From: Bacillus safensis
Lineage (GTDB): Bacteria; Bacillota; Bacilli; Bacillales; Bacillaceae
Assembly (NCBI GenBank): GCA_030159235.1
Contig: BSBG01000006.1
Span: 62,001-126,000, forward strand
Length of the DNA: 64,000 bases
Reading direction: 5' to 3'
Of the stretch, positions 42,301 through 49,672 are shown in pieces. The notes beneath the pieces were generated by a model, which saw only the letters and a program-made list of their open reading frames with translations, was not told where the DNA came from and ran no database searches. A program made the translations under genes and the position numbers. Each line of letters opens with the position of its first letter. Within the stretch, counting starts at the first letter, position 1.

Positions 42301-42466
42301 TGAGCTTTTCACAGAGGAAACCATAGTGAGGATTGCGGGATTGCTGAAAGACATCATGCGGGCTGTTTCAGTAGATGCTGTGAGAATAGAAGAGGTCGAA
42401 CTGACTTCTTCATTCCAGCAATTAGATGACGTATCTCTTTTCGAATTAGATGATTTAAAAATATAA
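33377..42466 (+). CDS. amiI: AmiI, hybrid NRPS-PKS: C-A(Asn)-PCP-KS-AT-KR-ACP-C
   Basis: A 3029-residue hybrid. Domains: C (about 15-445; HHILLDG at 148-154), A (about 470-960; code D-L-T-K-I-G-E-V-G-K, asparagine), PCP (Ser1009), KS (about 1066-1490; Cys1239, intact ETHGTGT and TNIGH), AT (about 1590-1880), KR (about 2200-2420; GGLGFIG, Tyr2375), ACP (Ser2528) and a complete second C (about 2583-3000; HHIISDG at 2715). The AT is odd: GYSFGE for GHSIGE at Ser1687, and IAAH (1782-1785) where malonyl ATs have HAFH, which suits a hydroxymalonyl-ACP extender. Asn plus hydroxymalonate, reduced by the KR, gives the 4-amino-2,3-dihydroxy-hexanediamide part of amicoumacin. Confidence 0.88.
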   Translation: MALQPQKLDKQNIENMLGITTIQEGLLFHHLMEPNGTAYFEQLLIEIDGPIDRDIFEQSWTIVTKQHEMLRTLFRWQELARPVQIVLKQHQPDIRYRDLTQAKEPLHVLKEEVTAQNREERFDLQEVPFRLTLCEVNDEVSWVLISFHHILLDGWSLGIVLSDWMSAYERLSNGDKPLLEQRPSYQSFVKWQQKNLQQTEAQAAYWKNVFNGWSYAELLPKPSGAYEHSEVFHKYEHQVDTSIAESLSKFTNQYDVTLASVMYTLWGALLSKYANQDDIVFGTTVSGRNADVPHIEKMTGLFINTLPLRVSFEQERPILEQMQEVSREIAVRNEYEHTPLSDLKKYAGMTAEQSLFDSIVVIENYPLDQMLTKNDQPIRIREFEMTEQTEFDLTLSVQAFDDQLHFSLVYNPISFTAEQIEKWCQHFLHLLSDACAHPHKPVSQLQLLSEEEKEKQLAVFRQYGGATSSNEPTVIDLFEAQVERTPAAAAVEFGDTTVTYEQLNKRVNQLAYYLQNKGVKQEQRVGILAEHSIEMVIACLAILKAGGAYVPIDPEYPQERIEYLLEDSGVEWLLTHPMKGLTYAYHGEKIDITQPDLYTGPSDNLAEAITSDQTAYCIYTSGTTGRPKGVLIHHLGLANYIDWAKQVYVRGETRHFALYTSLSFDLTVTSIFTPLISGNTIMIYHHENRQLLVEDIIKDNRVHVMKLTPSHLQFIKHLSFPDSQMKCFILGGEQLETSLAKSIQQSFPQPIEIVNEYGPTETVVGCMIHRYDQDLDQDVYVPIGKPAQHTDILLFDKHMNLMPEGTVGELYIGGKGVAKGYLNRPELTEDRFVDHPFQPGEKIYKTGDAARILPNGLIQFLGRNDDQVKLRGYRIETGEIEFWLNEQPGIKAAAVVVKPDASGTPCLAAYVVTTAILDQAAMKQALADQLPDYMIPTHFVQLDDMPLTANGKLDKRALPALKQAQQTKKQSGSDHLSDTEKVIQDIWKKVLGLDEVSVHDKFFDIGGHSLNLIHVNQQLAKQLNQSIPMVEMFRRPTIRELAAYLSGDPEQAAAGAQPVRQKTRKANEPIAIIGMAGKFPGAKNIEAFWRNLKNGEESISFFSDEELLEAGVDRQTFERSDYVRAKGVMDGPDLFDASFFGYSPGQAEMMDPQIRLLHEYAYKALEDAGYVQEDYTGKVGLFTGSTSNFQWIQRFANSLDSSMSELFEVGSLNDTYTVSTRIAHKLNLKGPALTLQTACSTSLVALHLACQSIANGDSDVALAGGVSILHPVKSGYVYQQNMVKSSDGHCRAFDDQADGTVGGDGVGLVALKALSEAIEDGDHIYAVIKGSAINNDGDQKVGFNAPSVEGQTRVIQDALHQADVSPDAIEYVETHGTGTSLGDPIEIEALTKAFDTEKKQFCRIGSVKTNIGHLDAAAGAAGLIKAVLSLQHRTFVPSLHFKKANENIAFEDSPFFVNTELTDWKQPASHLRRAGVSSFGMGGTNAHVILEEAPQRDRQQIPRSAELLVLSAKSKTSLERMKDKLASHIENTPSINLADAAYTLQTGRQSFGFRQTFVATSREDALRVLTEKQGKGIGKLMHSHVEKQKIIFMFSGQGNQYLNMGLDLYREEPYFKKQMDACFQAYEEATGRSLARILYPLAAETEKAREQLASTQYAQPAIFAIQYALSMLFIEWGVRPDAMIGYSFGELTAAAISGLFSLKDAMSMVAYRANAMQSSPAGVMMSVPLPEAELKPMLPKDISLAVVNDSSCIVSGLEEAINEFEQELKSNRLMCMRLGGTIAAHSHVMKDAAEQFGEKLNHIKAKSLRIPFISNLSGDWMTDTSAKDMSYWKRHMTDTVRFAEGITNILQEDNIQLIEIGPGQDLSVMVNRSLNGLNQHVCHVLRHAKQDVTDTEFLLGQMGRLWTNGLSIDWDRFHLNRQPQKMPLPTYAFDQTSYWYDTADHVKQEKPKQSRRKQQMDEWFYTPHWEADLLPCVPSEDTSGGALLLFADSSAFGEKMAAELLTKRNVSVVVRKGNEFTKHDEKSYTIRSHEPSDYERLISNLADDEINVSKVCHLWGLSERHSSHTEEEWVKQTQQDTYYSLLYIGQALKKYVLDQKVSITVLSSLTYAVGGEPVLYPEKAIHLGPAMVISQETPNLRYRILDIDRPVENGVQEKRLLKQISDELDRAHGQLLTVYRRNKRYVKKYAKGSVPETGHAHLAKKDGVYILIGGLGFIGLNIAQILAEQTKGTLILTSRSGLPDRSKWQEWLSTHDEQDPTKKKIQKVMALEETGANVLIQKVDVRHREDIHQLINTVDASYGQIDGVIYAAGVTGDQSFQVMEQTDVTFSEPHFEAKMNGVLHLDAALGDRSLDFCFVLSSLSPILGGLGFTAYTAVNHFIDAYVYERNLRSETQWSVISFDGWEFEQGQQLDLPIGDDVTETLITEKEGRMIFERLLSLDQVEQMVISTTSLHDRIHRYVDRLSREEESGGEHVQDGNLYSRPALSTNYAAPETELEKELSQQWQAFFKIDEIGIDDHFFEMGGDSLKAITFIGIIHRAFSVELTLPQFFQIPTIRLMTAYIDQADTAAYHVIEKAEVKEHYPLSSAQKRLYLMQQMDVNSTGYNEFKAGRIKGKLDIIRLEWAFQQLIKRHESLRTAFVLENGIPYQKIEDEVPFAVTLFDLTNGSTQGSEEDQKQVIEQFLTAFTLSEAPLMRVGVMKLAEEEFVLMLDMHHIISDGLSQDILVNDFMQLYDGRTLEPLALQYKDFSEWQNDLLASEALKESSDYWKNRLEGASLLDLPTDFDRPEVRQFCGGHYTFRIEEAELNAFKKVILQEDATLFMGLLSVYQILLHKLSGQSDITVGVPVAGRKQEELQQVIGIFVNMLPLRLYPKAELTYQQFLQDVKAHVIDDFGHQEYQYEQMVQDLQLSRSVSRNLLFDAVFALQNMNQPELKVGGLTFSDYPYETGTSRFDLLWIAYEQEDGLSSTIEYNTELFTEETIVRIAGLLKDIMRAVSVDAVRIEEVELTSSFQQLDDVSLFELDDLKI

Positions 42467-42486
42467 GTAAAGAGGTGAATGGAAGA

Positions 42487-45156
42487 GTGATTGAACATGA
42501 TGATTTTCAACTGAAAGCAGCGGCGAAGGAAAGGGTGATGGAAAGAGCCTACTGGACATCGATCTTATCAGGTGTCCAGCTTGATGGCCGCATTCCTCAT
42601 ACGGTTTCACAAGCCAAGCCTGCTGCAATGAACCGATCGCTTCATTCGTCCTTCCCTGTGGCTATGAATCATTCGTTAAAGCAATTATGTGGAGATTCTG
42701 ATTTGCGCCTGTTTATCGTGCTGACCACAGCTGCTTTTGGCTTGCTTCAACGTTATAGCGGAAAAACTGAGTTGATGGTGACTGTTCCTACAATGGAACA
42801 GTCTGCCAATCAATCCGCCATCAATCATATGCTGCCGCTTAAGGCAGAGATTGAGCCTTATATGAGCTTTAGCGCAGGGCTAGAGGCAGTGAAACAATCG
42901 TTTCAGGAGGCAGTTCGTCATCAAAACTATCCTGTTCATATTTTAATGGATGAGCTTTGGCGTTCAGTAGGAGAAGACAAGAAGCGTGTCAATCTGGCAT
43001 GTGCATTTGAACCATTGCATGGGCAAGCTGACCGAGAGCAGCTGCATGCGGATGTGCTCATTGTTTGGAAGGAAGAACAAGATCACCTTCATGCTGAAGT
43101 TCACTGGGATGCTTCCATTTATGATGACCAAATGATGGAGCAGTTCTCCAGACATTTCATGGTATTCACAGAGCAATGTCTCGAAACGCCTGAACAAACG
43201 ATGAGCACACACTCATTTTTATCTGATATAGAGAAAAGTCTGCTATTTGATTCGTTTCAAGGGGAGTCACTCGCTTATCCAGTGGACCGAGATATTGTGT
43301 CGTTATTTCAACAACAAGTTCAATTGCAACCAGCACGAACGGCTGTTGTGTTTGGCACCACCTCCTATACATATGACGAGGTTGATCGTTTATCGGATCG
43401 CATAGCGCTTAGACTGTCTCAAAGCCAGATAACTCGTGAGACTCCTGTTGGACTCAGAATGTATCGATCTGCTGAACTTGTCATTGCCATTCTTGGCATC
43501 TTAAAGGCTGGCTATGCTTATTTACCGATTGATGTCCATCTGCCGATTGAAAGAATTCGGTATATGCTGAAAAACAGCGGCGCTGCAGCCATTGTTTCGG
43601 ATGCAGAAGGACATGAAGGATTGGATGTCGATGTTTATGTGATTCAAGACATGCTTCAAGAATCATCAATAACAGAGAATCTGATTTGGTCTATCTCGCC
43701 TTCGGATATGGCGTATGTCCTGTATACATCAGGTACGACGGGGCATCCGAAAGGGGTCGTTATTGAACATCGTCATGTCATTAATTTGGTATATGGAATG
43801 AAAACGCGCTTTTTTGATCTGCTCCCTGATCCTTTGCAAGTAGGGATGCTGGCTTCACACATTTTTGATGCGTCTGTTCAAACATTGTTCCCGGCATTGC
43901 TCCTCGGACATACGCTGCATATTGCCAAAGATGAAGTCCGTATGGATGGGCATGCGTTATGGTCGTTTTACCAAGAACATCACATTCAGCTGTCCGATGT
44001 GACCCCCTCTCACTTAAAGCTGATGAACAAGGCAGCAGCGCAATCAAAACAAGACCTTCCTGCGTTGAAGATGCTACTGGTGGGCGGAGAGGTGTTCAGA
44101 AAAGAGCTGATGGATCAATTTTTACAACATATATCAGGTGAAAAACCAATCATGATTAATGCGTATGGGCCGACTGAATGTACGGTTCAGTCGTCATCCT
44201 TTTTGATTCCACAAGACTGGGATGAGCAAGTCATTCCTATTGGGCAACCGATGCCGAATGAGCATATTTTCATATGTGACGCGCAAGGAGAGCCAGTTCC
44301 GATTGGCGTCTTTGGAGAGTTATATATAGCAGGCGATGGTGTAGGTCGTGCGTACATCAATCACCCTGATCTGAGCAAGGAGAAATTTATCAAAAAACCA
44401 GAGCTGAGCAGCGGGATGTTATACGGTACGGGAGATCTTGCAAGATGGCGGTTTGATGGTTTATTAGAGTTTGCCAAGAGAAACGACGGTCAAGTGAAAA
44501 TTAGGGGATATCGAATTGAGCTAGAGGAAATCCGCAGAGCCATTCTTGATCACCCGCATATGCAAGGATTGATTCAAGATGTCATTGTCATTCCTAAGGA
44601 AACGCAGGATCAGGATCAATACATTTGCGCATACATGATAGCAAAACAAGTGATAGATCAGCGCACACTTCGTCAGTCTTTAAGTGGAAGATTACCAGGT
44701 TATATGGTGCCAAGGCATGTCATTCAAATAGAGCAATTTCCTTTGAATCTATCAGGTAAATTGGATATCCAAGCACTTCCGAATCCAGAAGATCAGGTGG
44801 CAGACAATCAAGAGCCTGTGACCATTCAAGCACATAATGAAACAGAGCAGAAGCTTGTTCGCATTTTCGCCTCTATTTTACAAGTCCCTGCTTCGCAGAT
44901 TCGTATAGATGAACCGTTTTTTGACTTAGGCGGGAACTCTTTTAATATCGTTGAGTTGTCCAATAAAGTGAAAGAGGAATTTCAGCAGGAGTTGACAGTG
45001 ATGGAGCTGTTCCAATATACAACTGTTTCGCAAATAGCTGCTCAATTAAAAAACAAAGCATCAGGGCAAGAGAAACAGATCGAAGATGAGGGAGAAAATG
45101 AAGCGGATGACTTAGAAAGTGCCGCTCAACTGTTAGGCGGGATGATAGATGAGTAA
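42487..45156 (+). CDS. amiJ: AmiJ, NRPS: partial C-A-PCP (leucine expected)
   Basis: About 889 residues. The first 270 residues match only the second half of a condensation domain (AYWTSILSG, then LLQRYSGKTELMVTVPT) with no HHxxxDG motif, so it should be inactive. Next come an A domain (about 285-780, YTSGTTGHPKG) and a PCP (Ser818 in GGNSF). The pocket reads D-A-Q-D-L-G-A-V-Q-K, which is not a leucine code I know and is closer to a glutamine code, although amicoumacin needs leucine here. The second C domain of AmiI would make the bond. I chose the GTG at 42487 because GAGGTG lies 9 bases upstream; a GTG 12 bases earlier has no site. Confidence 0.82.
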   Translation: MIEHDDFQLKAAAKERVMERAYWTSILSGVQLDGRIPHTVSQAKPAAMNRSLHSSFPVAMNHSLKQLCGDSDLRLFIVLTTAAFGLLQRYSGKTELMVTVPTMEQSANQSAINHMLPLKAEIEPYMSFSAGLEAVKQSFQEAVRHQNYPVHILMDELWRSVGEDKKRVNLACAFEPLHGQADREQLHADVLIVWKEEQDHLHAEVHWDASIYDDQMMEQFSRHFMVFTEQCLETPEQTMSTHSFLSDIEKSLLFDSFQGESLAYPVDRDIVSLFQQQVQLQPARTAVVFGTTSYTYDEVDRLSDRIALRLSQSQITRETPVGLRMYRSAELVIAILGILKAGYAYLPIDVHLPIERIRYMLKNSGAAAIVSDAEGHEGLDVDVYVIQDMLQESSITENLIWSISPSDMAYVLYTSGTTGHPKGVVIEHRHVINLVYGMKTRFFDLLPDPLQVGMLASHIFDASVQTLFPALLLGHTLHIAKDEVRMDGHALWSFYQEHHIQLSDVTPSHLKLMNKAAAQSKQDLPALKMLLVGGEVFRKELMDQFLQHISGEKPIMINAYGPTECTVQSSSFLIPQDWDEQVIPIGQPMPNEHIFICDAQGEPVPIGVFGELYIAGDGVGRAYINHPDLSKEKFIKKPELSSGMLYGTGDLARWRFDGLLEFAKRNDGQVKIRGYRIELEEIRRAILDHPHMQGLIQDVIVIPKETQDQDQYICAYMIAKQVIDQRTLRQSLSGRLPGYMVPRHVIQIEQFPLNLSGKLDIQALPNPEDQVADNQEPVTIQAHNETEQKLVRIFASILQVPASQIRIDEPFFDLGGNSFNIVELSNKVKEEFQQELTVMELFQYTTVSQIAAQLKNKASGQEKQIEDEGENEADDLESAAQLLGGMIDE

Positions 45157-48100
45157 GTTCACAGGATTAGAGGTTGCAGTGGTTGGGATGGCCTGCCGTT
45201 TTCCGGGAGCAAAGAATATTCATCACTTTTGGGACAACCTTGCAAATGGAAGAGAGTCCATTACGTTCTTTTCGAAGGAAGAGCTGCTTGAGGCAGGGGT
45301 TGAGAAAGAAGCATTAGATCATGAGCAATATGTACGTGCCAAAGGAGCAGTTGATCAGCATGATCATTTTGATGCAGATTTCTTTGGTTATTCACAGCGT
45401 GAAGCAGAAGTAATGGATCCGCAAATCCGTATGTTTCATGAGGTGGCATGGGAATCTCTTGAAGATGCAGGCTATAACCCTGAAACCTATCAAGAACCAA
45501 TTGGTTTATTTGGGGCCGCTTCTGCTAATTTATATTGGCAAGCTGCTTCCATGCTGATGAGAACGAATCACTCATCCGAACAATTTGCGGCTGTTCAGTT
45601 AACAGATAAAGATTTCATGAACACAAAAGTATCTTATAAATTGAATTTGAAGGGGCCGAGTGTAGCTATTGATACAGCTTGTTCTTCCTCTTTGACTGCC
45701 ATTCATATGGCGGCGCGCGCCCTGATTACTGGAGAATGTAAAATGGCTCTCGCAGGCGGCGTCACCATTACGACCCCACACAAAAAAGGATACATGTATC
45801 AAGAGGGCATGATCATGTCGCCGGATGGGCATTGCCGGGCTTTTGATGAACAGGCAAAAGGTACCGTTGGCGGTGAGGGCTGTGGTGTTGTTGTGCTCAA
45901 ATCATTAAAACAGGCACTAAAAGATAAGGATCATATCTATGGCGTGATTAAAGGTTCAGCCTATAACAATGACGGAGGACGGAAGGTCGGTTACACAGCA
46001 CCAAGTATAGAAGGACAAAGCGAAGTGATTAAAAAGGCACTCAACATCAGTCGTGTAGAAGCTGAGAGTATATCTTATATTGAAGCACATGGCACCGGTA
46101 CAACTCTTGGAGATCCGGTTGAAATTGAGTCACTAAAGCAAGCCTTTCAAACGGATAAAAAACAGTTTTGTGCGATTGGGTCTGTGAAAACCAATATTGG
46201 TCATCTTGACTCAGCCGCAGGAGTTGCAGGTTTTATCAAGACAACGCTTAGTCTGTACCATCAGATGCTACCGCCTAGCCTTCATTATAAAAAACCGAAT
46301 CCGAAAATTGATTTTGAATCAAGCCCATTTTATGTGAATACCACACCCGTACCATGGACGAAACCAGAGAAGCCGCTGCGTGCCGGTGTCAGTTCATTTG
46401 GAGTTGGTGGAACGAATGTACACCTGATCATGGAAGAGGCACCCGATGCCGGCAAACCGTCAGTAGAAAGAGATCATGAACTAATGGTGATTTCGGCAAG
46501 ATCGAAGCAGGCGGTTCAAAAGTCTGCTGAACAAATGACTTCTTATTTAAAAGAACAAAAGCATGTCACACTATCAGGTGCTGCCTTTACATTGCAAGAG
46601 GGGCGAAAGCATTTTCCTTATCGACAAGCTTTTCTTGCAGCTCCTGACCGCACATTCCAGTCAGCCGGACAGCCGCAAAAGGCCTTTCAACAGCCTGCAG
46701 TTGTTTGGATGTTTTCTGGACAAGGTGCTCAGTATGTGAATATGGGCAAGGATTTATATGAGAAAGACCCTGAATTTAAACAAACGCTTCAGAAATGTTT
46801 TGCCATCATTTTATCTTTATCAGGTGTTGAGATCGAGAACGTGTTATATCCAATAACTGAAGAAGAGTTTATAAAAGCAGAACAACTCATGCAACAAACA
46901 TCCTATACACAAATTATCTTGTTTAGTTTTGAGTATGCGCTCGCATCGAAGCTGATGGGACTAGGTATACGTCCGCATTATTTCATTGGTCATAGCATTG
47001 GAGAAATCACGGCTGCCTGCGTGGCCGGTATCATACAACTCGAAGATGCAATCCGTATCGTTTTAAAAAGAGGCGGTTTGATGCAAAAAATGCCTTCAGG
47101 TGAAATGGCCGGAGTGTCACTCCCTGCCGAAGAGATTAAATATGATCTTCCTGAAGGTGTCGAGCTTTCTGCTGTGAATAGCTCACAATTATCTGTTGTT
47201 TCTGGTCCTTCAGAACGGTTACAGATCTATCTCGAACAAGCTGAAAAAAGAGGGGCTTCTGTCCAAAAGCTGAAAACCTCTCACGCCTTTCATACAAGTA
47301 TGATGGCTGAAGCATCCGAACAGTTTAAGAACATTCTCTCGGAAATCACCTATCAGCAGGGCGAGGTTCCGATCCTTTCGAATGTGACAGGGAACTGGTT
47401 AACAAATGAGCAAGCCTCATCGCCTGATTACTGGGCATCTCATATTAGGCAGCCTGTTTTATTTAGTCAAGGATTAGAGACGTTACTTGGACTTGGAGAA
47501 GTGGTTTTCATTGAAGTGGGGCCAGGTCATACGTTGACTCAATTTGTGAGACGACATGATGACTATGATGTGAACAAAGCAGCGGCTGTTTCATTGGTAA
47601 GACATCCAAAAGAACAAGCTGCTGATGATGAATATATGAAAAAAGCTATAGGGAAGCTGTGGAGTTTTGGAGTGGAACCGAACTGGAGCGCTGTCAGAAA
47701 AGAAAAGGCTCTATATCGAGTGTCACTGCCAACATATCCATTCGAGCATCAAATATTCCCTTCACCGCAGTTCAAAGCGGATCAGCTGATGACTGCTTTA
47801 ATGCCATCAGAAAAAGAGGGGAAACACTTAGCTGATTTTCAAGACTGGTTTTACATTCCGGTATGGGAGCGCTCTGCACCTGTACTAAAAGAGCAGCATC
47901 ATCAAGGGAAGCGTATCTTGGTTTTTGAGAAAAGTGGTCATATTGGCGACTATTTGAAAGAACGGCATGCAGAGGTTGTCAGCGTCTGTCAAAGTGATCA
48001 TACGATCAAAGAAAATGACCAGTTGATGAAGGCTGACATTCATATGCTGTCACACTTAGAGTGGGTTATGGCTGAACTGCAGCAATCTGGATTTATACCG

Positions 48101-49654
48101 GAAGAGATCATCTGGATGCATGATGAACTAACAGAAGATACCAGTGATCAGCCAAACTACTTATCTGTACTCGATTTCGTCAGGCTGATCAGTCAGCATC
48201 ACAACACAACCATCTGTCTTCATCTTGTGACAAACCAAGCGCATGATGTCATCGGGATGGAGAAGGTCAATCCTCTTCAAGCAACATGTACTGGACTAGC
48301 TCTGACCATTCCTCAAGAATATCAGCATATTGCGTGTCAGCACATTGATTTATCTCAGGAAACAAAGGCGGACTGGCCGCTATTTCTTTCATACGAGGTG
48401 GCAATGCACGATCAAGAGTCAGTCGTGGCGTATCGAGGGAACAGCAGGTGGATTCGAAAAGCTTCAAGTACACCTTTAAGCAAAGAGGAAACGTCAACGC
48501 AGCCTTTCAGGACTCATGGTGTTTACCTCCTGACCGGTGGTATGGGGGGCATTGGCTTCACACTAGCTCAACATTTAGCAGAAACGTATCAAGCAAAACT
48601 TGTGTTCCTCAGCCGATCACAAATAATTGAACGCTCTACATGGCATGAGCTGCGTGATGCGGATGGGAAAGAAGCTGAGACCGTGAGAAAGCTGATGACT
48701 CTTGAAGAATTAGGAGCTGATGTACACACTGTACACGGTGATGTGTCAGATAAAGATGCTGTACAGAAAGCGGTCAAGCTGGCTCATACGTCATTTGGTG
48801 GTTTACATGGCGTCATTCATGCAGCAGGAGAGGCAGATGGGAAGATCATCCAAGCAAGAACAGCAGACGATGAAATTCGCATGTGTCAAGCAAAAATCAA
48901 CGGGACCTATGTGCTGGATGAAGCACTCAAGGATGAAACGCTCGACTTCTTTTTACTTTGTTCATCCCTAGTGTCCTTTCTTGGAGCGGCTGGACAAGTG
49001 GCTTATGCGGCTTCCAATGCTTTTATGGACAGCTTTGCTCATACGAAGAGGCAGGAAGGAAAGCCAGTGATTTCTTTAAACTGGGATCGATGGGAAAAAG
49101 TCGGTATGGCACACGACTCAACATTAGCGGCCAAAGTCAATGACATGATGACGCTTGAGGAGCAGGCCGGAATCTCACCAGAACAAGGAGTAAAGGCCTT
49201 TCAGGAAGTGCTGCGTTTAGATTATCCGCAAATTCTTGTTTCTGTTCGAGATATGGGTGAGAGAATAAAACACCGATTAACACCTATGCAGCAGGAAGAA
49301 GAGCCGTCTCAACAAATATCGCAGGTCATAGATGATCGTCTAGAAGCATCATTGAGTGATGTACTCAGCTCCTTTTTTCCTCATGAACCGGATGTGAATG
49401 AGAACTTCTTTGAAATGGGTGCGACATCCCTTGATTTGCTGCAAATGAGTGGTCATATCAAATCAATTTATGGCATAGAGGTTCCAGTCGTCATGATGTA
49501 TAGCCATCCGACCATTGCGTCCCTTGCTGCAGAACTGAAGAAGATACATGGTGTAAAGGAAGAAAAGCAAGCTGTCACTGAGTCATCTAATCTCCGCAAA
49601 CAGGCGATGGCAGATGGGAAGAATCGCCGTAAACAGAGATTAAAACGAAAATAG
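45149..49654 (+). CDS. amiK: AmiK, PKS module KS-AT-KR-ACP
   Basis: A 1501-residue PKS. KS (about 8-430; Cys178 in TACSSS, EAHGTGT, TNIGH), malonyl-type AT (GHSIGE with Ser616; HAFH near 712), KR with its structural half beginning WFYIPVWE (about 905) and NADPH site TGGMGGIG (about 1128), Tyr1286, and ACP (Ser1427 in GATSL). No dehydratase lies between AT and KR. In the model it adds the first malonyl to the leucine carboxyl and reduces it to the alcohol that later closes the lactone. The protein ends in a very basic stretch (KNRRKQRLKRK). It overlaps amiJ by 8 bases. Confidence 0.9.
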   Translation: MSKFTGLEVAVVGMACRFPGAKNIHHFWDNLANGRESITFFSKEELLEAGVEKEALDHEQYVRAKGAVDQHDHFDADFFGYSQREAEVMDPQIRMFHEVAWESLEDAGYNPETYQEPIGLFGAASANLYWQAASMLMRTNHSSEQFAAVQLTDKDFMNTKVSYKLNLKGPSVAIDTACSSSLTAIHMAARALITGECKMALAGGVTITTPHKKGYMYQEGMIMSPDGHCRAFDEQAKGTVGGEGCGVVVLKSLKQALKDKDHIYGVIKGSAYNNDGGRKVGYTAPSIEGQSEVIKKALNISRVEAESISYIEAHGTGTTLGDPVEIESLKQAFQTDKKQFCAIGSVKTNIGHLDSAAGVAGFIKTTLSLYHQMLPPSLHYKKPNPKIDFESSPFYVNTTPVPWTKPEKPLRAGVSSFGVGGTNVHLIMEEAPDAGKPSVERDHELMVISARSKQAVQKSAEQMTSYLKEQKHVTLSGAAFTLQEGRKHFPYRQAFLAAPDRTFQSAGQPQKAFQQPAVVWMFSGQGAQYVNMGKDLYEKDPEFKQTLQKCFAIILSLSGVEIENVLYPITEEEFIKAEQLMQQTSYTQIILFSFEYALASKLMGLGIRPHYFIGHSIGEITAACVAGIIQLEDAIRIVLKRGGLMQKMPSGEMAGVSLPAEEIKYDLPEGVELSAVNSSQLSVVSGPSERLQIYLEQAEKRGASVQKLKTSHAFHTSMMAEASEQFKNILSEITYQQGEVPILSNVTGNWLTNEQASSPDYWASHIRQPVLFSQGLETLLGLGEVVFIEVGPGHTLTQFVRRHDDYDVNKAAAVSLVRHPKEQAADDEYMKKAIGKLWSFGVEPNWSAVRKEKALYRVSLPTYPFEHQIFPSPQFKADQLMTALMPSEKEGKHLADFQDWFYIPVWERSAPVLKEQHHQGKRILVFEKSGHIGDYLKERHAEVVSVCQSDHTIKENDQLMKADIHMLSHLEWVMAELQQSGFIPEEIIWMHDELTEDTSDQPNYLSVLDFVRLISQHHNTTICLHLVTNQAHDVIGMEKVNPLQATCTGLALTIPQEYQHIACQHIDLSQETKADWPLFLSYEVAMHDQESVVAYRGNSRWIRKASSTPLSKEETSTQPFRTHGVYLLTGGMGGIGFTLAQHLAETYQAKLVFLSRSQIIERSTWHELRDADGKEAETVRKLMTLEELGADVHTVHGDVSDKDAVQKAVKLAHTSFGGLHGVIHAAGEADGKIIQARTADDEIRMCQAKINGTYVLDEALKDETLDFFLLCSSLVSFLGAAGQVAYAASNAFMDSFAHTKRQEGKPVISLNWDRWEKVGMAHDSTLAAKVNDMMTLEEQAGISPEQGVKAFQEVLRLDYPQILVSVRDMGERIKHRLTPMQQEEEPSQQISQVIDDRLEASLSDVLSSFFPHEPDVNENFFEMGATSLDLLQMSGHIKSIYGIEVPVVMMYSHPTIASLAAELKKIHGVKEEKQAVTESSNLRKQAMADGKNRRKQRLKRK

Positions 49655-49672
49655 ATGGGAGAAATGCAGCGT

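Noticed and set aside
42208..42600. Possible frameshift joining amiI and amiJ into one protein
   Set aside because: AmiI already ends with a complete condensation domain and a normal stop, and amiJ has its own ribosome-binding site; the extra half domain is a separate feature, not a broken join.
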